NCBI RefSeq assembly: GCF_044762855.1
Contig: NZ_JBIWFB010000005.1
Span: forward strand, 1-64,000
Source: Psychrobacillus sp044762855
GTDB lineage: Bacteria; Bacillota; Bacilli; Bacillales_A; Planococcaceae
DNA length: 64,000 nt
Direction of reading: 5' to 3'
Under the pieces are notes generated by a model. It was not told the origin of the DNA. It saw only the letters and a program-made list of their open reading frames with translations, and made no database searches. This document shows positions 51,519 through 61,177 of the stretch, in pieces. The stretch's first letter is position 1, and every line of letters starts with the position of its first letter. Position numbers and translations under genes: made by a program.

Positions 51519-53114
51519 ATGAAAAAAGAGCAAGCATCTATTAATATTAAAATCGTGTCACTTACGTTTTTCATCATTATCTTTTCATTTATCATTGCAG
51601 CTATTTTTGTCATTGGTAATATTATGACCGAAAAGGAAGAGAAACTTAGCGAACAAGCAATGCTCGTTGCCCGTACAGTCGGTAAATTGCCTGAAATACG
51701 AGAGAAACTTGCAAGTAGCGAGACTTTTACTGCTAAATCGGAAACTGTCAATCAAACAGTAGAAGGAATACGTGTCATTAACAAAGCCGACTATATAGTT
51801 GTATTGGATATGGAGCATAGACGTTTATCCCATCCAGTAAGGAACATGATTGGGCAAACTTCTAATACAGCAGATGAAAATGCCGCATTTGAAGAACATT
51901 ACTATACATCTAAAGCAATTGGTGAGATAGGTAAAACCGTGCGAGCATTTGTTCCTGTAATGAGTAAGGATCATGAGCAAATAGGTGTTGTTATAGTTGG
52001 TTATCGTTTACCTACCATTATGGAAATAATAGGAGGTATGCGTACCGAAATAATGTTCGTCACTATATTATCCCTATTTTTCGGTGCATGGGGAGCATGG
52101 GTGCTCGGACGGCATATGAAAAAGCAAATGTTTGGACTGGAACCACATGAGATTGCAAGACTTTACGTCGAAAGAACGGAAACTTTTAATGCCATGCATG
52201 AAGGAATCATCGCTATTGATAATAAGTTAAATGTCACCATTTTCAATGAAAAAGCGCGCCAAATTCTTGGAGTCTATCAAGATGATCTAATTGGGAAAAG
52301 CATTTATAAGATTTTGCCAGATACCCGTTTACCAGAAATACTAGATTTTAATAAGCCAGTTTATAATAAAGAATTACTCATAAATCAGCATAGTATTATG
52401 AGCAATCGCGTACCTATTACAGTGAACGAGGAAACAATTGGGGCAATTGCTATATTTCAAGATCGTACAGAAGTGAAAAAGCTTGCCGAAGAATTGACGG
52501 GTGTACAAGAATTTATACAAGCATTACGTATCCAAAACCATGAACATAAAAATAAGATGCATACAATTGCTGGATTGCTTCAACTTGGGCATTATAACCA
52601 AGCGCTTGACTATGTGGTAGAAGTAAATCAACGCCAAAACGAGTTATCCCAATTCTTCGAAGAACGAATAAAAAACGAAAACATTTCCGGTTTGCTCCTA
52701 AGTAAAATTAACCAAGGAAAAGAACAAGGAATTCACGTTGAAGTCGATATGAATAGCAAGCTTTTATATTTGCCAGAAAAACTGGATATGAATGATTTTG
52801 TCATTGTTCTAGGTAATCTAATCGAAAATGCTTTCGATGCTTTACGACATGTTGATAAAGAAGAGAAAAAAGTCTTCATCAGCATAGATCAAGACGAATA
52901 TACCTTATCTATTTTAGTTGAGGATAATGGCATTGGGATCAAGCAAGAACAACTAAATTATATTTTTGATAATGGTTACTCAACAAAAAACGAACAAAAT
53001 TACGGAATAGGGTTATACTTAATACAGAGCATCGTCCAAAAAGAGAATGGAAACATTGATGTTTCGAGTAACCTTGGGGAAGGAACAAGCTTTCAAATTA
53101 CTTTTTATTTATAG
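51519..53114 (+). CDS. dctS: Sensor histidine kinase DctS
   Basis: A 531-residue kinase of the CitA/DcuS family. TM1 is at about 13-32, an extracytoplasmic PASC sensor at 33-170 (DYIVVLDMEHRRLSHPVRNMIGQ carries the carboxylate-contact arginines/histidines), TM2 at about 175-195, a cytoplasmic PAS at about 215-320, and the kinase core with phospho-accepting H341 (QNHEHKNKMH), N-box NLIENAFDAL and GIGLYLIQS. It senses C4-dicarboxylates with DctB and phosphorylates DctR. The start is ATG after GAGGGAGC. It is six nt upstream of dctR. Confidence 0.92.
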   Translation: MKKEQASINIKIVSLTFFIIIFSFIIAAIFVIGNIMTEKEEKLSEQAMLVARTVGKLPEIREKLASSETFTAKSETVNQTVEGIRVINKADYIVVLDMEHRRLSHPVRNMIGQTSNTADENAAFEEHYYTSKAIGEIGKTVRAFVPVMSKDHEQIGVVIVGYRLPTIMEIIGGMRTEIMFVTILSLFFGAWGAWVLGRHMKKQMFGLEPHEIARLYVERTETFNAMHEGIIAIDNKLNVTIFNEKARQILGVYQDDLIGKSIYKILPDTRLPEILDFNKPVYNKELLINQHSIMSNRVPITVNEETIGAIAIFQDRTEVKKLAEELTGVQEFIQALRIQNHEHKNKMHTIAGLLQLGHYNQALDYVVEVNQRQNELSQFFEERIKNENISGLLLSKINQGKEQGIHVEVDMNSKLLYLPEKLDMNDFVIVLGNLIENAFDALRHVDKEEKKVFISIDQDEYTLSILVEDNGIGIKQEQLNYIFDNGYSTKNEQNYGIGLYLIQSIVQKENGNIDVSSNLGEGTSFQITFYL

Positions 53115-53126
53115 AAGGAGGTGCTA

Positions 53127-53813
53127 TTGTTGCTTCCAATTTCAGTCATATTAATAGAAGATGATCCAATGATTCGTCAAGTAAATCAGCAATTTATAGA
53201 AAAAGTAAAAGGATTTCAGATAATCGGGACAGCTGGAAACGGAATAGAAGGTATGAAACTCATCAAAAAATTAAAACCTAATTTGGTCATAATGGACATT
53301 TTCATGCCGGAGCAGAATGGCATACAAACACTACAACAGCTTCGTGAAAGTAAACTGAATGTAGATGTTATTACGATCACTGCAGCTACTGAGATGAAAA
53401 CGATCCGTCAAATATTACAGCTTGGTGTATATGATTATATTATGAAACCCTTTACCTTTGAACGAATCAAGCAAACACTCGAAAATTATAGGAATTTTAA
53501 AGAAAAGATGGGAAGAAAAAAGGAACTGACCCAAACGGAACTCGACGAATTAATACATCCTCATCGCTTAAACTTGCAAGGGTTAAATGAGTTGCCAAAA
53601 GGGCTAAATGCATCCACTTTAGATAAGATAATTGCTTTTATCAGAATGCAAGATAATTCAGTTTCTGCCGAGGAAGTGGCAAACGGTGTTGGACTTGCCC
53701 GAGTCACCGCAAGAAGATATCTAGATTATTTAGAGAAACAGCAAAAGGTAGTTATTGATATTCAATATGGTTCTGTTGGTAGACCTGTCAATCAATACAG
53801 AATTATTCGGTGA
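53127..53813 (+). CDS. dctR: Response regulator DctR
   Basis: A protein of about 228 residues of the CitB/DcuR/DctR group: receiver domain with EDD near the start, phospho-accepting Asp in LVIMDIFMPEQ and Lys in YIMKPFT, then a C-terminal helix-turn-helix (VSAEEVANGVGLARVTARRYLDYLEK). It activates dctP when phosphorylated by DctS. AAGGAGG lies upstream; the start is TTG at 53127 or 53130. Together with dctS it is one operon divergent from dctB. Confidence 0.9.
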   Translation: MLLPISVILIEDDPMIRQVNQQFIEKVKGFQIIGTAGNGIEGMKLIKKLKPNLVIMDIFMPEQNGIQTLQQLRESKLNVDVITITAATEMKTIRQILQLGVYDYIMKPFTFERIKQTLENYRNFKEKMGRKKELTQTELDELIHPHRLNLQGLNELPKGLNASTLDKIIAFIRMQDNSVSAEEVANGVGLARVTARRYLDYLEKQQKVVIDIQYGSVGRPVNQYRIIR

Positions 53814-54087
53814 AAGTATACCTGGAGCAGCTTTATTAGGCGTCTTCAGTTTTTTTACGCATTACTTTTTAATCATTGTAAAGAAGGAATAACGTATGAA
53901 GACAGAGAATGCTACAGGAAGGTAGATTGCAATCTAATTGATAATTACTTACAATTAGATTCTGGCCTGACTATATAGTCTTTAGATGCTTACGCATTCT
54001 AATAGAGCTATTGACATAATGAAAATCTGTTTGTACGCTAAATAGAGAATAAAGAACAGATGTTTTGTTTTTTTGGAGGGAACGTAT

Positions 54088-56061
54088 TTGAGTAAAGATG
54101 AAATATTAACGAGCTATAGTGATGATGATATTCAAGTATTAGAAGGTTTAGAAGCCGTTCGAAAACGTCCAGGGATGTACATAGGCTCGACTGATGCGCG
54201 AGGATTACATCATTTAGTTTACGAAATAGTTGATAACTCAGTCGATGAAAGTTTGGCTGGATTTGGTAATCATATTAAAGTAACGATACATGAAGATCAA
54301 AGTGTGACAGTACGTGACTTTGGTCGAGGGATGCCAACAGGTATGCATAAGACCGGAATTCCAACGGCGGAAGTCATTTTCACCGTGCTCCATGCAGGTG
54401 GTAAATTTGGACAAGGCGGATACAAGACAAGTGGGGGACTTCACGGGGTTGGTGCTTCCGTCGTCAATGCTCTTTCATCTTACGTCGAAGTAATTATTCA
54501 TCGGGATGGCAAAAAATTCATTCAACGCTTCGAAAATGGCGGAAAAATAGTCCAGTCGTTAAAAGAAGTTGGTTCTACGAAAGAGACTGGTACATCTGTA
54601 CATTTCTTACCTGATGACTCCATTTTCTCCACAGTAAAATTTAATTATGAAACTTTATGCGAAAGGCTGAGAGAGTCGGCTTTTCTTTTGAAAGGACTTA
54701 AAATCGAGTTACAAGACGAACGTACAGGCGCTCATGATATTTTTTATTATGAAACGGGCATTGAAGCTTTCGTTTCTTATTTGAATGAAGAAAAAGATGT
54801 CCTGCACCCTGTTTTCTATATGGAAGGAGAACAGGATTCAATAGAAGTTGAGTTTGCATTCCAATTTAATGACGGTTATTCAGAAACGATTTTATCTTTT
54901 GTTAATAATGTGCGAACAAGAGATGGCGGTACACATGAAACTGGTGCAAAAGCTGCTTTGACAAGAGTTTTTAATGAATATGCAAGAAAAACAAGTTTAA
55001 TAAAAGAAAAAGACAAAAACTTAGATGGTTCTGACATACGAGAAGGTATTTCAGCGATCGTTTCAGTACGAATCCCAGAAAGCATATTACAGTTTGAAGG
55101 CCAAACAAAAGGGAAATTGGGAACAAGTGAAGCAAGAAGTGCAGTAGACGCTGTTATTTCCGAAAAACTGCAATACATTTTGGAAGAGAATGCTGAGCTC
55201 ACTGCTTCTTTAGTTCGAAAAGCTATTCGCGCACAACAAGCAAGAGAAGCCGCTCGTAAAGCACGAGAGGACGCTCGAAACGGGAAAAAGCGCAAACGTT
55301 CGGACACATTATTATCCGGTAAACTAACTCCTGCTCAGTCACGAAACGCAGCAAAAAATGAACTATACCTTGTCGAAGGAGATTCTGCTGGTGGTTCCGC
55401 AAAGCAAGGACGGGATCGAACATTCCAAGCAATCTTACCTTTACGAGGAAAAGTTATTAATACGGAAAAAGCAAAACTTGCAGATATTATGAAAAATGAA
55501 GAAATCGCGACAATCATTCATGCAATTGGCGGAGGAGTAGGAGCAGATTTCCAAATAGCAGATATCGCTTACGATAAAGTAGTTATTATGACCGATGCAG
55601 ATACGGACGGGGCACATATTCAAGTGCTTTTATTAACTTTTTTCTATCGTTACATGAAGCCATTGATCGAGCATGGTAAAATTTATATCGCATTACCACC
55701 TCTATATAAAGTATTTAAAGGGGTTGGTAAAAAAGAAGTGTTCGAATATGCATGGACTGAAAAAGAATTAGAAGCATCAACGAAAAAGATTGGCAAAGGC
55801 TTTATGCTCCAACGTTATAAAGGGCTTGGGGAGATGAATGCCGACCAATTATGGGATACAACGATGAATCCTGAAACGCGTACTTTAATACGCGTAACGA
55901 TTGAAGATGGCGCAAGAGCGGAAAGACATGTCACTACATTGATGGGCGATAAAGTAGAGCCACGTCGCAAATGGATCGAAGCAAACGTCAACTTTAGTTT
56001 AGAAGACGATTCTAATATTTTAGAAAATGAAAGAATACACACGGAGGATGAGTTAGTATGA
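54088..56061 (+). CDS. parE: DNA topoisomerase IV subunit B
   Basis: A 657-residue type IIA topoisomerase B subunit (GrlB/ParE) that drives decatenation with ATP. The GHKL ATPase motifs are DNSVDESLAGFG, RDFGRGMPTG and HGVGASVVNALS; the TOPRIM part is YLVEGDSAGGSAKQGRDR (about 430), DADTDGAHI, and the C-terminal RYKGLGEMNADQLWDTTMNPETR. It is the parE rather than gyrB type by length and by pairing with parC. The start is TTG 54088, seven nt after GGAGGG. It overlaps parC by four nt. Confidence 0.96.
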   Translation: MSKDEILTSYSDDDIQVLEGLEAVRKRPGMYIGSTDARGLHHLVYEIVDNSVDESLAGFGNHIKVTIHEDQSVTVRDFGRGMPTGMHKTGIPTAEVIFTVLHAGGKFGQGGYKTSGGLHGVGASVVNALSSYVEVIIHRDGKKFIQRFENGGKIVQSLKEVGSTKETGTSVHFLPDDSIFSTVKFNYETLCERLRESAFLLKGLKIELQDERTGAHDIFYYETGIEAFVSYLNEEKDVLHPVFYMEGEQDSIEVEFAFQFNDGYSETILSFVNNVRTRDGGTHETGAKAALTRVFNEYARKTSLIKEKDKNLDGSDIREGISAIVSVRIPESILQFEGQTKGKLGTSEARSAVDAVISEKLQYILEENAELTASLVRKAIRAQQAREAARKAREDARNGKKRKRSDTLLSGKLTPAQSRNAAKNELYLVEGDSAGGSAKQGRDRTFQAILPLRGKVINTEKAKLADIMKNEEIATIIHAIGGGVGADFQIADIAYDKVVIMTDADTDGAHIQVLLLTFFYRYMKPLIEHGKIYIALPPLYKVFKGVGKKEVFEYAWTEKELEASTKKIGKGFMLQRYKGLGEMNADQLWDTTMNPETRTLIRVTIEDGARAERHVTTLMGDKVEPRRKWIEANVNFSLEDDSNILENERIHTEDELV

Positions 56062-58490
56062 CACAAACCGAACGTTATCAAGATTTACCACTAGAAGAAG
56101 TAATCGGCGACCGGTTTGGGCGTTATAGTAAATACATCATTCAAGATCGTGCACTTCCAGATGCTAGGGACGGGTTAAAACCCGTTCAACGTCGTATCTT
56201 ATTTGCAATGTTTCACGAAGGAAATACGAATGACAAGCCTTTCCGTAAATCTGCTAAAACGGTCGGAAATGTAATCGGGAACTATCATCCACATGGAGAC
56301 AGTTCTGTTTATGAGGCAATGGTACGTATGAGTCAAGACTGGAAACTCCGTCATATGCTCGTAGAAATGCACGGAAACAATGGTTCAGTTGATGGGGACC
56401 CACCAGCGGCAATGCGTTATACAGAAGCAAGACTTTCCGCTATCTCGCAGGAATTGCTACGAGATATCAATAAAAACACAGTAGATTATATACCAAACTT
56501 TGACGATTCGGATTCAGAACCAGTCGTCTTACCTGCGCGTTTTCCGAACCTCCTTGTAAATGGTTCAACTGGTATTTCTGCCGGTTATGCGACAGATATT
56601 CCACCGCATGCACTTCATGAAGCACTTGATGCTGTGTTAATGCGCATGGAAAACCCTGCAGCAACAGTAGACGAGCTAATGACCGTTATTAAAGGTCCTG
56701 ATTTCCCAACTGGTGGTATTATTCAAGGTATCGATGGCATTAAAAAAGCATATGAAACAGGAAGAGGGAAAATTGTCGTCCGTTCTAAAACCGAAATCGA
56801 AACGATTAAAGGCGGCAAGGAACAAATTGTTATTACGGAAATTCCTTACGAAGTGAATAAGGCAAATCTAATCAAAAAAATTGACGAACAACGCCATGAT
56901 AAACGTTTAGACGGAATTGCTGATGTCCGAGACGAATCGGATCGCACTGGTTTACGAATTGTGATAGAAATGAAAAAAGAAGTAGATGCATATGGTATTT
57001 TACAGTTTTTATTTAAAAATACAGACTTACAAGTGACCTATAATTTTAATATGATTGCTATTCATAATCGCAGACCAACGATGATGACCTTGCCATTATT
57101 ATTGGATTCCTATATAGATCATCAAAAAGAAGTCGTTACTCGTCGTACTACATTCGATTTGGAAAAAGCGAAGGAACGTTTACATATCGTAGCAGGTCTT
57201 ATGAAAGCTTTATCCATTCTAGATGAGGTCATTCGAACAATTCGTGCATCCAAAGATAAACGAGATGCCAAAAATAATTTAATTGCGGCATTTGGATTTT
57301 CAGAAGCACAAGCAGAAGCCATTGTTTCTTTACAATTATATCGTCTTACAAATACTGATATTACGGAATTACAAAAAGAAGAAGAATCGCTCAATGCATT
57401 AGTCAAAGAATTGGAAAGTATTCTAGCGAAAGAATCGGTACTAATGAAAGTGATTAAGAAAGAATTGTTAGTAGTCCGTAAACAATTTGCAGAACCACGT
57501 AAATCCATAATTGAAGAGGAAATCGAAGAAATTAAAGTCACACTAGATGTCCTTATTCCAAGTGAAGAGGTAATCGTTACCGTTACAAAAGACGGCTATA
57601 TTAAACGTACGAGTGTGAGATCCTTTACCGCTTCGAATGGCCAAGATTTTGCTATTAAGGAATCGGATTATTTGTTATACCAAGCACCGATAAATACGCA
57701 GCATCATTTACTGTTGTTTACGTCGAAAGGGAATTATATTTACCAACCGGTACATGAATTACCGGATATTCGTTGGAAAGACTTAGGTCAGCATATTTCC
57801 AGTATTGTGCCGTTAGATGCCAATGAATCGCTTATCAATGTGATTGGTATCGACTCGTTTGACCTAGATTTATGTGTCCTTACTGCAACGAAGGATGGGC
57901 AAATAAAACGTTCCTTGTTATCAGATTACGTCGTACAGCGTTATGCTCGACCGATTAAGACGATCAACTTGAAGGCAAATGATGAAATGATCCTCGCACA
58001 GTTAGTAGCACCTTCCGATGAAGTACTATTTACAACGCATTTAAGCTATTCTGTTCGATTCTCATTGGATGAAGTGCCGATTACAGGAGTAAAAACAGGT
58101 GGGGTAAAAGGCGTTAGTTTAAAAGAGGATGACTATGTTGTCAGTGTAAACGTCGTTCCTCTAGATAGTCATGATGATATTACATTAGTGACACATCGCG
58201 GGGCAGTTAAGAAAATGGCCTTAAAAGAAATCGAATCCGGCACACGTGCCAAACGTGGTATCGTTACACTACGAGAGCTAAAATCAAATCCACATAAAGT
58301 ATTTGCGGTATTATTAACGAATAAAAAAGAAGAACTTGTTTTAGAAACAGAAAAAGGTATACAAGAAGTTGTTCAACTAAACACACTACGTCTAGTAGAT
58401 CGCTATTCCAATGGATCGCTCGTCGTCGACACAGGCAAAGATGGTCAACTCGTTCGAGTTTGGAAACAAGCGATTGATGAAAATGAGTAA
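56058..58490 (+). CDS. parC: DNA topoisomerase IV subunit A
   Basis: An 810-residue A subunit (GrlA/ParC) that cuts and rejoins DNA. The catalytic Tyr is in AMRYTEARLS (about residue 123). The quinolone-resistance-determining region is HPHGDSSVYEAMVRMSQDWKLR, with the wild-type-like Ser and Glu of the D-S-S-V-Y-E segment. The C-terminal beta-pinwheel has degenerate blades and lacks the GyrA-box of gyrase, as expected. ATG overlaps parE by four nt (ATGA), so the subunits are coupled. Confidence 0.97.
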   Translation: MTQTERYQDLPLEEVIGDRFGRYSKYIIQDRALPDARDGLKPVQRRILFAMFHEGNTNDKPFRKSAKTVGNVIGNYHPHGDSSVYEAMVRMSQDWKLRHMLVEMHGNNGSVDGDPPAAMRYTEARLSAISQELLRDINKNTVDYIPNFDDSDSEPVVLPARFPNLLVNGSTGISAGYATDIPPHALHEALDAVLMRMENPAATVDELMTVIKGPDFPTGGIIQGIDGIKKAYETGRGKIVVRSKTEIETIKGGKEQIVITEIPYEVNKANLIKKIDEQRHDKRLDGIADVRDESDRTGLRIVIEMKKEVDAYGILQFLFKNTDLQVTYNFNMIAIHNRRPTMMTLPLLLDSYIDHQKEVVTRRTTFDLEKAKERLHIVAGLMKALSILDEVIRTIRASKDKRDAKNNLIAAFGFSEAQAEAIVSLQLYRLTNTDITELQKEEESLNALVKELESILAKESVLMKVIKKELLVVRKQFAEPRKSIIEEEIEEIKVTLDVLIPSEEVIVTVTKDGYIKRTSVRSFTASNGQDFAIKESDYLLYQAPINTQHHLLLFTSKGNYIYQPVHELPDIRWKDLGQHISSIVPLDANESLINVIGIDSFDLDLCVLTATKDGQIKRSLLSDYVVQRYARPIKTINLKANDEMILAQLVAPSDEVLFTTHLSYSVRFSLDEVPITGVKTGGVKGVSLKEDDYVVSVNVVPLDSHDDITLVTHRGAVKKMALKEIESGTRAKRGIVTLRELKSNPHKVFAVLLTNKKEELVLETEKGIQEVVQLNTLRLVDRYSNGSLVVDTGKDGQLVRVWKQAIDENE

Positions 58491-58493
58491 GAG

Positions 58494-58516
58494 AACTTAA
58501 CTTAACTTAACTTAAC
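58494..58516. repeat. AACTT pentanucleotide microsatellite
   Basis: AACTT repeats four times, plus a partial unit, directly after the parC stop. This is a simple tandem repeat of period 5, likely a slippage site. Confidence 0.85.
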
Positions 58517-58525
58517 GACATAATA

Positions 58526-58573
58526 AAAAGCATTTCCATTAGGTACTTTACCTTTTGTGAAATGCTTTTTGTG
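58526..58573 (+). terminator. Terminator after parC
   Basis: AAAAAGCATTTC pairs with GAAATGCTTTTT around a loop of about 24 nt. The whole 48-nt element is similar in sequence, including the loop, to the terminator after the CopD gene at 62290-62340. Confidence 0.8.
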
Positions 58574-58797
58574 TTTTGTGTGTAGTTGGTCAAGCTTATT
58601 GAAAAGTCCAACTCTAGTATAGAAGAACCTACAAATTAAGTAACTTCAATTAATCTTCCCTAATCTCCTCATAGGTTAATGTAATAGTCTTTACCCCGAA
58701 ATAAGAAATATTTTAAAAACTTCCCTAAAGATATAGTTAAAAACCCCGTCCGCCCTTCAATTCCATGAATAGAATAGCAGAGAAAGGAGGTGATAAT
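58574..58797 (+). other. Intergenic region with the first exosporium leader
   Basis: No gene is visible. The last 60 bp (about 58738-58797) form the leader shared with the second exosporium-type gene (59873-59928): CCCCGTCCGC, an ATTCCATGAATAGAAT dyad, and AGAAAGGAGGTGATAAT. The rest probably holds a sporulation promoter. No element could be assigned with confidence. Confidence 0.5.
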
Positions 58798-59412
58798 ATG
58801 TGTAATAATTCATCATGTGGATGTAATTTCAACCGTTGCACCAACCTTGGACCATTTGTAGCTGTGGACGCGGACTGTATTACTCCTCCAGTGACACGTG
58901 CTGCTTCAGTAGTACCGTTCTCTTCTGGTATTACTACGCCAGTGTTATTAGTTACTACTATAGGTGGATTAGTTGGTACAGTTAGTACCATTGGATTTGG
59001 TACTGCTAATGTAGGCGTCACACTAGCTGGAGGCTTAATAGACTTGGCTGGACTAACTTCATCCGAATCGTTTACGGTTCCACGAGTAGGTAATGTAACA
59101 GCTATATCCGCAAACTTCAATACACTTCTAGCTGCGACTGTTCTTACTGGAACTGCAACAATTCGAGCTCAGATCTACCGTGCACCAGCTGGAACTAATA
59201 TCTTTAGTCCAACTGCTGCAACCGTAGTATTAGCTCCATCACTAACAGCTCCTGTAGCAGCTGGTCAATTAAGTTCTGGATCAGCGTCGAATTTCTCTGT
59301 CCCAGTAGCACCAGGTGACCGTTTGCTTATGGTCTTTTCAACAACTGCGACTGGATTAACAGCTGCTGTTACAGTTGCTGGATTCGCAAGTGCAGGTATA
59401 ACTATCGAATAA
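58798..59412 (+). CDS. Exosporium-type surface protein, BclB-C-terminal-like
   Basis: A 204-residue protein rich in Ala, Thr, Val and Gly. A cysteine-rich start (MCNNSSCGCNFNRC) is followed by a beta-rich domain like the C-terminal domain of the exosporium glycoprotein BclB (PFSSGITTPVLLV, TIGFGTANVGVTLAGG, ATATIRAQIYRAPAGTNIF). There is no collagen-like GXX repeat and no signal peptide, which is normal for mother-cell-made spore surface proteins. The start is ATG 58798, right after a perfect AAAGGAGGTGAT. Probably expressed late in sporulation; the exact place on the spore is inference. Confidence 0.75.
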   Translation: MCNNSSCGCNFNRCTNLGPFVAVDADCITPPVTRAASVVPFSSGITTPVLLVTTIGGLVGTVSTIGFGTANVGVTLAGGLIDLAGLTSSESFTVPRVGNVTAISANFNTLLAATVLTGTATIRAQIYRAPAGTNIFSPTAATVVLAPSLTAPVAAGQLSSGSASNFSVPVAPGDRLLMVFSTTATGLTAAVTVAGFASAGITIE

Positions 59413-59872
59413 ACTTATGACTCTAAAACAATACGACGCTAGCTAAAGTAGGCAGAACAACTTTTTTTTGTGCCCAAGCCCCTTTCATTTAAATAATGTA
59501 AAGGGGCTTTATTATTTCTAATTATATGATTTAGCATTTGTGAACTGTTACTTAGGAAAGGTCAAAAGAGGGTGCCTGGTTCTAACACAATTTAAACCAT
59601 GGCTCCTCACCTATGAAGCTTCATTTCAAAAAATGATAGATTGTATTTTATTACGAATTTTATTGCAAGTAACTGAAGCTATAAGTCAGTATATAGTGAT
59701 TGTTTTTGATTCAATCAGTGTATATTTTGTCATGCTTATTCCTTTTCAAATTGAAAAGATCAATTATACGTTAGAAGAATCTTTAAATCGAGTACCTCCA
59801 AATATTCTTAAAATGAGTCTATTTAAGTATATTTATGAAATAGTTTTAAACTTATCGAAAGATTTAGTTCAA
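59413..59872. other. Intergenic region between the two exosporium-type genes
   Basis: Contains the terminator at 59475-59518, a GGGTGCCTGG fragment at 59570-59579 that resembles the core of the 49-nt palindrome before arsB, and AT-rich sequence up to the second shared leader. A 119-codon open frame crosses it without a ribosome-binding site and is not accepted as a gene. Confidence 0.5.
59475..59518 (+). terminator. Terminator after the first exosporium-type gene
   Basis: AAGCCCCTTT and AAAGGGGCTT form a 10-bp stem around a 15-nt loop, followed by TATTATTT. Confidence 0.82.
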
Positions 59873-59928
59873 AACCCCGTCCGCTCTTCAATTCTATGAA
59901 TAGAATAGCAGAGAAAGGAGGTGATAAT

Positions 59929-60402
59929 ATGTGTAACTGTGGAAATAATGACCTTAGCCCCGTAATTGTCAATACCAATAGACCAGCTTATGGATATGTC
60001 TTTAACTTTCCTGTTCAAGTTGTTGCTTCTGGTGGTGATGTAAGCTTTAGCGGTAACGGACCATTAGTTAATATTGATCACACTGCAGGTACTGCAGAGA
60101 TTTCCATTCCTCGATCTGGAGACTATTTAGTTGAGTATACCATCGCTGTCGATGGACCTCAGATGTCCGCGTATGCATTGATTCTTAATGATGTAGAAGT
60201 ACCGAACTCTGCTACTCGTTATGGTGCTACCAGCCCAGCAGGTACCAATCAAACATTGACTGGTTCTGCAATTTTAAGTGTTCCAGCTAACTCCACACTA
60301 CTACTAAGAAATATTGGTAATACTGCTGATACTCTAGTAGGAACTGATGATGGCCAAGGCGTTCTCAATGCATCGATATCCATTCACAGACTTGGTGCTT
60401 AG
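59929..60402 (+). CDS. Exosporium-type surface protein, BclA-C-terminal-like jelly roll
   Basis: A 157-residue protein: a short cysteine-bearing start (MCNCGNN) followed by a TNF/C1q-like beta jelly roll like the BclA C-terminal domain (ASGGDVSFSGNGPLVNIDHTAGTAEISIPRSGDYLVEYTI, ALILNDVEVPNSATRYG, NSTLLLRNIG). The collagen stalk of BclA is missing. It has the same 60-nt leader and initial MCN as the gene at 58798, so the two promoters/leaders are duplicates though the proteins differ. The start is ATG 59929 after AAAGGAGGTGAT. Likely trimeric on the spore surface. Confidence 0.78.
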   Translation: MCNCGNNDLSPVIVNTNRPAYGYVFNFPVQVVASGGDVSFSGNGPLVNIDHTAGTAEISIPRSGDYLVEYTIAVDGPQMSAYALILNDVEVPNSATRYGATSPAGTNQTLTGSAILSVPANSTLLLRNIGNTADTLVGTDDGQGVLNASISIHRLGA

Positions 60403-60445
60403 TAAATTTTTGTATGCCATATGTTATATTTGAGATCCAACAAGC

Positions 60446-60492
60446 AAAAGTGCGATGTCCTAATTTGTATAGGATGCCGCACTTTTTTTTAT
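60446..60492 (+). terminator. Terminator after the second exosporium-type gene
   Basis: AAAGTGCG pairs with CGCACTTT and TCCTA with TAGGA inside it; eight Ts follow. Confidence 0.9.
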
Positions 60493-60610
60493 TTTTGTTG
60501 TTACTATTATATGGAATTTTACAAAAATGAAGCATTTCACTCTTTTTTCATAACTTTATGGTATAAGTAAGTAGGCGGTAAGCTAATACATATACATTTG
60601 GAGGAACAAC

Positions 60611-61177
60611 ATGAAGAAAATTATGTTAATGACAATTGCTTGTTTATTTCTATTCAGCACACAAGCTTTTGCACACACAGGATTAGAAAGTTCCAACCCT
60701 GCTCAAGGGAGTACAGTAACAGAAAGTTTGGATCAAATCACATTAACTTATGCGACTAAAATTGAAGACACGGGCTCGTTTAAATTAATGAACGCTGCAA
60801 ACGAATCAATGGAAATCACTAATATAGCTGTAAATGAAAACGTGTTGACAGGTAATGTAGCAAGTAATTTAGAAAACGGCCCATACAAAATCATTTGGAA
60901 AATTGTCGGTATTGATGGACATCCAATCGAAGGGGAATTAGACTTCGTATTAAATGCACCTATAGTTGAAGAGCCAGCAGAAGATACTGAAACTGTTACA
61001 GAAACAACAGAAGAGGCAGAAGTTACAGAACAAGAAGTAACGAAAGAAGAGCCGGCTACAGAGGAAACTGCAACTGCAGATGTGGAAGAAGAGAAAAGCG
61101 GTAACACAGGACTTATCATTGCAATTGTAGTAGTACTAGCTGCAGTTATCTGGTTTTTGACACGGAGAAAAAAATAA
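60611..61177 (+). CDS. CopC-domain copper-binding surface protein
   Basis: A 188-residue protein: signal peptide cleaved after AFA so that His becomes the first residue (AHTGLESSNPAQGS), CopC beta-barrel (HTGLESSNPAQGSTVTESL, IVGIDGHPIEGELDF with the second His), then a Glu/Thr-rich linker (about 120-160) and a C-terminal membrane anchor (about 165-183) with RRKK. The N-terminal His and the later His form the Cu(II) site. The CopD gene starts one nt after the stop codon. This split CopC + CopD equals the fused YcnJ of B. subtilis. GGAGG precedes ATG. Confidence 0.9.
   Translation: MKKIMLMTIACLFLFSTQAFAHTGLESSNPAQGSTVTESLDQITLTYATKIEDTGSFKLMNAANESMEITNIAVNENVLTGNVASNLENGPYKIIWKIVGIDGHPIEGELDFVLNAPIVEEPAEDTETVTETTEEAEVTEQEVTKEEPATEETATADVEEEKSGNTGLIIAIVVVLAAVIWFLTRRKK

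Noticed and set aside
58660..58690. SigK promoter before the first exosporium-type gene (CATAGGTTA)
   Set aside because: The -10-like CATANNNTA match lacks an AC at the right distance and has no counterpart before the second gene.
59540..59899. 119-codon open frame between the exosporium-type genes
   Set aside because: GTG start without a ribosome-binding site, begins in a repeat-like GGGTGCCTGG stretch and ends inside the shared leader of the next gene; no family resemblance.
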